Origin: Syntrophaceae bacterium
GTDB lineage: Bacteria > Desulfobacterota > Desulfomonilia > Desulfomonilales > Desulfomonilaceae
Direction of reading: 5' to 3'
Length of the DNA stretch: 10,062 nucleotides
NCBI GenBank assembly: GCA_014874425.1
Contig: JACWAG010000257.1
Location: forward strand, 1-10,062
Shown: positions 5,961-10,062 of the stretch, piece by piece
Layout: each line of letters opens with the position of its first letter
How positions within the stretch are numbered: the stretch's first letter is position 1
Translations under genes and position numbers: made by a program
Notes under the pieces: generated by a model
Databases searched by the model: none
What the model saw: only the letters and a program-made list of their open reading frames with translations
What the model was told of the DNA's origin: nothing

Positions 5961-7673
5961 ATGGATCCCAAAGAAACTTACTTGTCCAAACCATGGTTAA
6001 GTCATTACCCAAAAGGAGTGACGGCCGATGTCGATGTCCCGAATAAATCCATTCCACAGTTGTTTGACGCTTCAACAGAAAAATACTCTACCAAGGATGC
6101 TCTTGTCTTTTACGGCAAAAAAATCACGTACGGGCAATTGAGACAACTCGTGGACCGGTTTGCCACCGCTCTGGCGGACTTAGGTGTCGCAAAAGGGGAC
6201 ACAGTGGCGCTTCATCTGCTGAATTGTCCTCAGTACGTGATCGCATACGTCGCAACCCTCAAACTGGGGGCCGTCGTGACGCCGATAAGCCCCGTGTACA
6301 CAAGCCAAGAGGTCAAACATCAGCTCACGGACAGTGGCGCAAAGACTGTAATCTGTCAGGACATTTTATACAATAATGTGGAAAAAAGTGGTGTCAAAAT
6401 CAACAACGTTATTTTGACCAACATCAGCGAATATCTGCCGTGGCTGAAGAAACATTTCGGGCAAGGCGCTCTTGGAAGAGTCTATCAGAAAAGACAGGGG
6501 CCGAATCCCAAGATAATGAAAATGGAAGGAGTCCATCAATTCCAGGAACTTATCAAGAAATATCCGCCTGAGCCGCCCCAAACCAACATTACGCCTGAGG
6601 AAGATGTCGCTGTGCTTCCATATACGGGCGGGACTACGGGACTTCCCAAGGCGGCTATCTTGACACATAGGAACCTGGTCGCCTGTCAGGCTCAGGCTCT
6701 CGAGTTCTGGCAAGGTATCATGACCCCTGGTGGAGACGTTATTATCGCTTTTCTGCCTTTTTTTCACATATACGGGCAGGTGATCATTATGTTATGCTCG
6801 TTGCTCCAAGGGGGGACGGTCGTGTTACTGACTACCCCTGATATAGACGACATTCTTTCCGCCACAGAATTATATGAGGCATCGGTTTTTTATGGCGTGC
6901 CTACCATATTCGAGTACCTCAAGGAATACGAAAAAACCGATCGTGTGAATTGGAAACGGCTTAAAATGATCGCTTGCGGAGCGGACACCCTCCATGAATC
7001 AACGGTGAAAGGCTGGCAGAGCAGGACTGACACCAAAATCATGGAAGGGTACGGCATGACCGAGACCACATCACTTAGCCACGCGAATCCTGTTCATAGA
7101 CCCAAGGTGGGTTCTTTTGGCCTTCCTATTCCCAATATAAACGCGGCGATAATCGATCACGAAGGGCTTGACTTCGTCCCTGTTGGTGAGGTTGGCGAAC
7201 TAATTGTGAGTGGACCCAATGTCATGCAAGGGTACTGGAATCGGCCCGAAGAAACGGCAAGTTCATTAATTGAAATCAATGGTCGCCAATGGTTGAGAAC
7301 CGGCGATCTGGCCAGCATGGATGACGAAGGGTATTTTCATTTCTTCGATAGAAAACGGGACTTGATTAAATACAAGGGTTATGCGGTGTTTGCCCGACAC
7401 GTTGAAGAAGTATTGTACAATCATCCTCAAATTAAGGCCGCAGGGGTGGTAGGAGTGCCCGATCCAAAAGTAGGGGCATTGATAAAGGCCTATGTAGTCC
7501 TACAGCCCGAAGCTAGAGGGAAAATTTCCGAGGAGGACATCATCTCCTATTGCCGAGAAAACCTGGCTCATTATAAGGTTCCCAAAATTATTGAAATAAG
7601 AGGGGAACTGCCGAAGACGGATGTGGGGAAGGTATCTCGCCGAGAATTGCGAGAAGAGGCCGAGGAGAGCTGA
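5961..7673 (+). CDS. AMP-forming acyl-CoA synthetase/ligase (FadD-like) embedded between livM and livG
   Basis: A 570-residue ANL-superfamily adenylate-forming ligase, expected to convert a carboxylic acid, ATP and CoA to acyl-CoA, AMP and PPi in the cytoplasm. Key motifs are intact. The P-loop YTGGTTGLPKA is at 221-231; its last residue is Ala where Gly is usual. EGYGMTE is at 362-368, RTGDL with Asp449 at 446-450, the hinge region FFDRKRDLIKYKG at 461-473, and the C-terminal catalytic Lys557 in LPKTDVGKVSRR. The overall pattern resembles long-chain or medium-chain fatty acyl-CoA ligases, but aromatic or dicarboxylic substrates cannot be excluded. The ATG at 5961 begins MDPKETYLSKPW. Its ribosome site (GGGG about 9 bases upstream) is weak compared with the neighbours, which may lower its expression. 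It ends one base before livG, with the livG Shine-Dalgarno inside its last codons. This coupling ties CoA activation to import. Confidence 0.94.
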   Translation: MDPKETYLSKPWLSHYPKGVTADVDVPNKSIPQLFDASTEKYSTKDALVFYGKKITYGQLRQLVDRFATALADLGVAKGDTVALHLLNCPQYVIAYVATLKLGAVVTPISPVYTSQEVKHQLTDSGAKTVICQDILYNNVEKSGVKINNVILTNISEYLPWLKKHFGQGALGRVYQKRQGPNPKIMKMEGVHQFQELIKKYPPEPPQTNITPEEDVAVLPYTGGTTGLPKAAILTHRNLVACQAQALEFWQGIMTPGGDVIIAFLPFFHIYGQVIIMLCSLLQGGTVVLLTTPDIDDILSATELYEASVFYGVPTIFEYLKEYEKTDRVNWKRLKMIACGADTLHESTVKGWQSRTDTKIMEGYGMTETTSLSHANPVHRPKVGSFGLPIPNINAAIIDHEGLDFVPVGEVGELIVSGPNVMQGYWNRPEETASSLIEINGRQWLRTGDLASMDDEGYFHFFDRKRDLIKYKGYAVFARHVEEVLYNHPQIKAAGVVGVPDPKVGALIKAYVVLQPEARGKISEEDIISYCRENLAHYKVPKIIEIRGELPKTDVGKVSRRELREEAEES

Positions 7674-7674
7674 C

Positions 7675-8442
7675 ATGGCCGAATCTTTGCTCGAAATTGT
7701 TGGCCTGGGAAAGAGATTCGGCGGGCTACACGTAACCAACAATGTAAGTTTCGAGTTGAACCAGCACGAAATAATCGGTCTCATCGGGCCCAATGGAGCG
7801 GGCAAAACGACCCTGCTTAGGCTGATCATGGGGATTCTCAAACCCAGTTCCGGGAGTATCCGCTTCAAAGGCAAAAACATTAATGGTCTTAAGACCTGGG
7901 ACATTGTGAACCTGGGAATTGCCTGCACGTTTCAGAACATGCGACCTTTTCGCCGGTTGCCCATCATTGCCAATGTTATGGTTTCCTGTATGTGCCCACG
8001 AGCCATGAAGAGAGGAGAATGGGTGAAACGCATTGAAGCAAAGGCAATGGATGCTTTGGAATTTGCCGGCATTTCTGATATGGCGCTAGAGAAGGCTTCC
8101 ACATTGTCTCAGGGAGACCTGAAACGTCTTGAGATTGCACGGGCCATAGGGACCGAACCTGAATTGCTCCTTTTAGACGAGCCGTTTGGCGGTCTCAGTC
8201 CACTTGAAACAGACTTGATGGCGAAGTCCATCAAGAGATTGCACAAAGGAGGGCGATTCGGCCGGCTGCATAGTGAGGGCCCTTCGATGATCATTGTGGA
8301 GCACAAGTTGCAGCAACTGATGAAGATTGCAGACCGCATTGTGGCGCTTAGTTTCGGTACACTTATTGCCGATGGCAAGCCGGACGAGGTTGTTCGGAAC
8401 CCGCAAGTGATCGAGGCCTATTTTGGAGAAGGAGGCATCTAG
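7675..8442 (+). CDS. livG: HAAT-family ABC transporter ATP-binding protein, LivG type
   Basis: A 255-residue ATPase subunit that powers the LivHM permease. The family-typical opening LLEIVGLGKRFGG is followed by Walker A GPNGAGKTT (38-46), the Q-loop CTFQNMRPF (Gln87), the ABC signature LSQGD (144-148, against LSYGQ/LSGGQ in many homologues), Walker B LLLLDEP (164-170) with Glu169, and the switch His210 in MIIVEHK. There is a short Gly/Arg-rich segment, HKGGRFGRLHSEG (190-202), between the D-loop and the switch strand; it appears longer than in typical LivG proteins. The ATG at 7675 has GAGGAG at 7662-7667 with good spacing, all within the end of the ligase gene. livF starts just after the stop. 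All nucleotide-handling residues are present, so an active ATPase is expected. Confidence 0.94.
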   Translation: MAESLLEIVGLGKRFGGLHVTNNVSFELNQHEIIGLIGPNGAGKTTLLRLIMGILKPSSGSIRFKGKNINGLKTWDIVNLGIACTFQNMRPFRRLPIIANVMVSCMCPRAMKRGEWVKRIEAKAMDALEFAGISDMALEKASTLSQGDLKRLEIARAIGTEPELLLLDEPFGGLSPLETDLMAKSIKRLHKGGRFGRLHSEGPSMIIVEHKLQQLMKIADRIVALSFGTLIADGKPDEVVRNPQVIEAYFGEGGI

Positions 8443-8443
8443 T

Positions 8444-9193
8444 TTGCTCCTAACAGTGTCCAATTTGACCGTCATTTACGACAGAGCATTGATTATCAAC
8501 GATCTCTCCATGGAAGTGGGGATGGGAGAACTAGTCGGTCTGGTGGGCCCCAACGGCGCAGGTAAATCCACCGTGCTCAGGGCCATTACCGGATTGGTGG
8601 GATGGGAAAAGGAGGTCCTTCGAGGAACCGTAGGTGGAGACATTAGCCTGAAAGGCAAGGTAGTATTCGATGGGGAGCGGATTGATGACAAACCAGCCCA
8701 CGAGATTGTGAAGAAAGGTTTGATTCACTGTCCAGAACGGAGAAGACCTTTCAGGGAAATGACCGTGTTAGAAAACCTCCGCGCCGGCGCCTATCTTGTA
8801 AAAGATAAAGCTGAGATCCAGAATAATTTGGATAATGTGTATAAATTGTTTCCCATTCTTCATAGCCGCGCTGGTCAAGTGTCCGGCGCCTTGTCCGGCG
8901 GAGAGCAGCAGATGCTTGCCATAGGGCGATCTTTGATGTTTCGTCCCAGGCTTCTTTGCATTGACGAACCTTCTACCGGATTGGCCCCTATAATGCGATC
9001 GGAGGTCTTCAAGAAAATCCAAGAGATTCGCGAGCTGGGAATAAGCGTCCTATTGGTGGAACAAGACGTTAGCACGGTTTTCAAGATGACTTGCCGTAAT
9101 TATTTGCTTTCATCAGGAAAGATCATAGCTGAAGGATCAGGAACCGACTTGCTGCAAGATGAAGTTATAAGAAAAACATATCTGGGCCTTTAG
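8444..9193 (+). CDS. livF: HAAT-family ABC transporter ATP-binding protein, LivF type, TTG start
   Basis: A 249-residue second ATPase that dimerises with LivG. Walker A GPNGAGKST is at 35-43, signature LSGGEQQMLAIGRSL at 150-164, and Walker B LLCIDEP at 170-176. The Gln of LLVEQD replaces the switch His, which is normal for LivF. The conserved Q-loop region reads CPERRRPF, as LivF-like proteins carry PEGRR rather than a plain Gln. A stretch around 53-72 (WEKEVLRGTVGGDISLKG) is longer than usual between Walker A and the Q-loop. I place the start at TTG 8444: a near-perfect AAGGAGG (8429-8435) lies 8 bases upstream and the protein then opens MLLTVSNLTV like other LivF proteins. The upstream in-frame TTG (8423) precedes that ribosome site. 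The gene begins one base after the livG stop and is the last gene of the transporter set. Confidence 0.93.
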   Translation: MLLTVSNLTVIYDRALIINDLSMEVGMGELVGLVGPNGAGKSTVLRAITGLVGWEKEVLRGTVGGDISLKGKVVFDGERIDDKPAHEIVKKGLIHCPERRRPFREMTVLENLRAGAYLVKDKAEIQNNLDNVYKLFPILHSRAGQVSGALSGGEQQMLAIGRSLMFRPRLLCIDEPSTGLAPIMRSEVFKKIQEIRELGISVLLVEQDVSTVFKMTCRNYLLSSGKIIAEGSGTDLLQDEVIRKTYLGL

Positions 9194-9232
9194 CCGCCAA
9201 GGCTGTGACGAGTGAGGAGATTCCAATTTGTG

Positions 9233-9248
9233 TGGCACTGAACTAGCA
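9233..9248 (+). promoter_or_regulatory. Candidate sigma-54 (RpoN) -24/-12 promoter
   Basis: TGGCAC-TGAAC-TAGCA matches the RpoN consensus TGGCACG-N4-TTGCW: the full TGGCAC, the invariant GG and GC, and the required 10 bases between GG and GC. Only two consensus positions differ (T for G after TGGCAC, A for T before GC). The predicted start is about base 9259, leaving a leader of roughly 165 bases before the ligase ATG. An enhancer-binding activator would be needed; none is encoded in the window. Confidence 0.5.
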
Positions 9249-9254
9249 GCCGCA

Positions 9255-9271
9255 CAGAATGAGGGATTCTG
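9255..9271 (+). other. Hairpin at the predicted sigma-54 transcription start
   Basis: CAGAAT (9255-9260) and ATTCTG (9266-9271) form a perfect 6-bp stem with a GAGGG loop. An alternative pairing adds AGCC/GGCT outside it with a 4-base bulge. No T tract follows. It could be an operator-like dyad, a leader-RNA structure, or a weak end to the livF transcript. Confidence 0.3.
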
Positions 9272-9424
9272 GCTTGAAATCAACTTCGCCTAAAGACGAT
9301 GGAAGATCTGGGCGCTACCTGGCCCCAACTGGACCGAATTCTACAAATTAAACGTTAACTTATACGATGTATTTCATCCTTTCTTAATACTTTGAATTTA
9401 ATCCTAGTACCAAAGGAGTGCGCC

Positions 9425-10062
9425 ATGGAGAAAATCTGGTTGAAGTCTTACAGGAAAGGTGTGCCTGCGGAGATTACGTTAGAGGAGATCACTCTTTCTG
9501 AAGCCCTTGCAAGAAGCGCCTCGCAGTTTCCTGACAATCCAGCCCTGTTATTTCAGGGTACCACGGTGACGTTTAGACAGCTAGACGAAATGGTGTCCCG
9601 GTTCGCGAATTCACTTATCTCACTGGGCCTCCAGTCAGGTGACCGCGTAGCCACGTTACTTCCCAATCTTGTGCAGATGGTGGTGGCAATTTATGGAACG
9701 TTAAGGGCTGGAGGGATCGTTGTCACGAACAATCCATTGTACACAGACCGGGAGCTGGAACATCAGTTCAACGATTCCGGGTCGAAGTTTTTGGTGTCCC
9801 TGGATTTATTTGTGCCCCGAATGATTAATTTGCGAAAGAAAACTGGCATCACCAAAATCATTTCGTGCCACATTCGTGATTATCTGCCTTCCCCGTTCAA
9901 CCATCTGCCTACTTTAGTAGAGAGGGGCATGCATCTGGAAACTCCTGCGTCAGAAAACGTGTTCGAGTTCGCAGACCTTGTGAAGAAAGATATTTCAACA
10001 TTATATACTCACAAATGTAAATGGGATGACACGGCATGCCTTCTTTACACGGGCGGGACCAC
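9425..10062 (+). CDS. AMP-forming long-chain acyl-CoA ligase (FadD-like), N-terminal part, 3' end outside window
   Basis: An open frame of 212 codons plus two bases that runs off the window end. The N-terminus MEKIWLKSYRKGVPAEI is typical of FadD-type long-chain fatty acyl-CoA ligases. It is followed by the N-terminal ANL subdomain (ALLFQGTTVTFRQLDEMVSRFAN, then GDRVATLLPN and NNPLYTDRELEHQFNDSG). The sequence stops in the ATP-binding P-loop, LLYTGGTT, at residue 206 onward. It should activate a fatty or related acid to its CoA thioester. It is a paralogue of the ligase at 5961, sharing block order but clearly diverged. The ATG at 9425 has AAAGGAG at 9412-9418, well spaced. It follows livF by 231 bases and may have its own sigma-54 promoter. 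Adenylation residues Glu, Asp and Lys lie beyond the window, so activity cannot be assessed. Confidence 0.93.
   Translation, partial: MEKIWLKSYRKGVPAEITLEEITLSEALARSASQFPDNPALLFQGTTVTFRQLDEMVSRFANSLISLGLQSGDRVATLLPNLVQMVVAIYGTLRAGGIVVTNNPLYTDRELEHQFNDSGSKFLVSLDLFVPRMINLRKKTGITKIISCHIRDYLPSPFNHLPTLVERGMHLETPASENVFEFADLVKKDISTLYTHKCKWDDTACLLYTGGT

Larger units (their letters stand above)
9194..9424 (+). other. 231-base intergenic region between livF and the second ligase
   Basis: No coding signal was found. The region holds a sigma-54-type promoter candidate (9233-9248), a hairpin just downstream (9255-9271), an AT-rich segment at about 9342-9406, and the strong Shine-Dalgarno AAAGGAG at 9412-9418 for the second ligase. 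No convincing Rho-independent terminator follows livF: a 4-bp AGCC/GGCT hairpin at 9192-9204 has no T run. The second ligase therefore may be read both from the upstream operon and from its own promoter. Confidence 0.5.

Noticed and set aside
7629..7631. Possible inactive ligase because the P-loop ends in Ala instead of Gly
   Set aside because: The catalytic Lys557, Asp449, Glu368 and the rest of the P-loop are present, so the single change is not enough to call it inactive.
9341..9368. Sigma-70-like pair TTCTAC and TATACG with 16-base spacing ahead of the second ligase
   Set aside because: Both hexamers match the consensus poorly, and the AT-rich context makes chance matches likely; the sigma-54 element is better supported.

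Overview
This window is a plus-strand cluster for uptake of an organic acid, its activation to a CoA thioester, and thiolysis or isomerisation of acyl-CoAs. It holds nine genes, two of them cut by the window edges. No RNA gene, mobile element, CRISPR array or foreign-looking block was seen, and no gap between genes exceeds about 230 bases. Base composition is moderate (near 50% GC by eye). Start codons are mixed (ATG, one GTG, one TTG) with good Shine-Dalgarno sites. The mix of several acyl-CoA enzymes, FadD-like ligases and a branched-chain-amino-acid-type (HAAT) ABC importer, plus a good sigma-54 promoter candidate, suggests an acid-degrading anaerobe of the former Deltaproteobacteria (Desulfobacterota, for example Desulfomonile- or Syntrophus-like). 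That placement is an inference from gene content, since there is no phylogenetic marker here.

Layout. (1) 1-2373: the 3' end of a thiolase, a complete second thiolase, and a crotonase-superfamily protein. The crotonase lacks both glutamates of classical enoyl-CoA hydratase but has a glutamate where ECI2-type enoyl-CoA isomerases carry theirs. (2) 2504-3781: an exported periplasmic binding protein of the HAAT type, starting at GTG. (3) 4005-9193: the rest of the importer in the order livH, livM, acyl-CoA ligase, livG, livF. The ligase sits inside the transporter genes, and its stop is one base from the livG start. LivM carries a C-terminal four-cysteine zinc-ribbon-like tail. (4) 9194-9424: an intergenic stretch with a sigma-54-type -24/-12 element and a hairpin. 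(5) 9425-end: the first 212 codons of a second FadD-like ligase, cut within its ATP-binding P-loop.

How the parts fit. The binding protein would capture a carboxylic acid or similar ligand in the periplasm, LivHM/LivGF would import it with ATP, and the embedded ligase would trap it as a CoA thioester. The crotonase and thiolases would act on unsaturated and 3-keto acyl-CoA intermediates. The LIV names describe family membership; linkage to ligases argues that the ligand may well not be an amino acid. The ligand cannot be read from the sequence.

The window is mostly a recognisable type of catabolic cluster. I do not see a wholly new system. The points most worth checking are the zinc-ribbon tail on LivM, the crotonase active site, the ligase embedded in the transporter operon, and the sigma-54 element.
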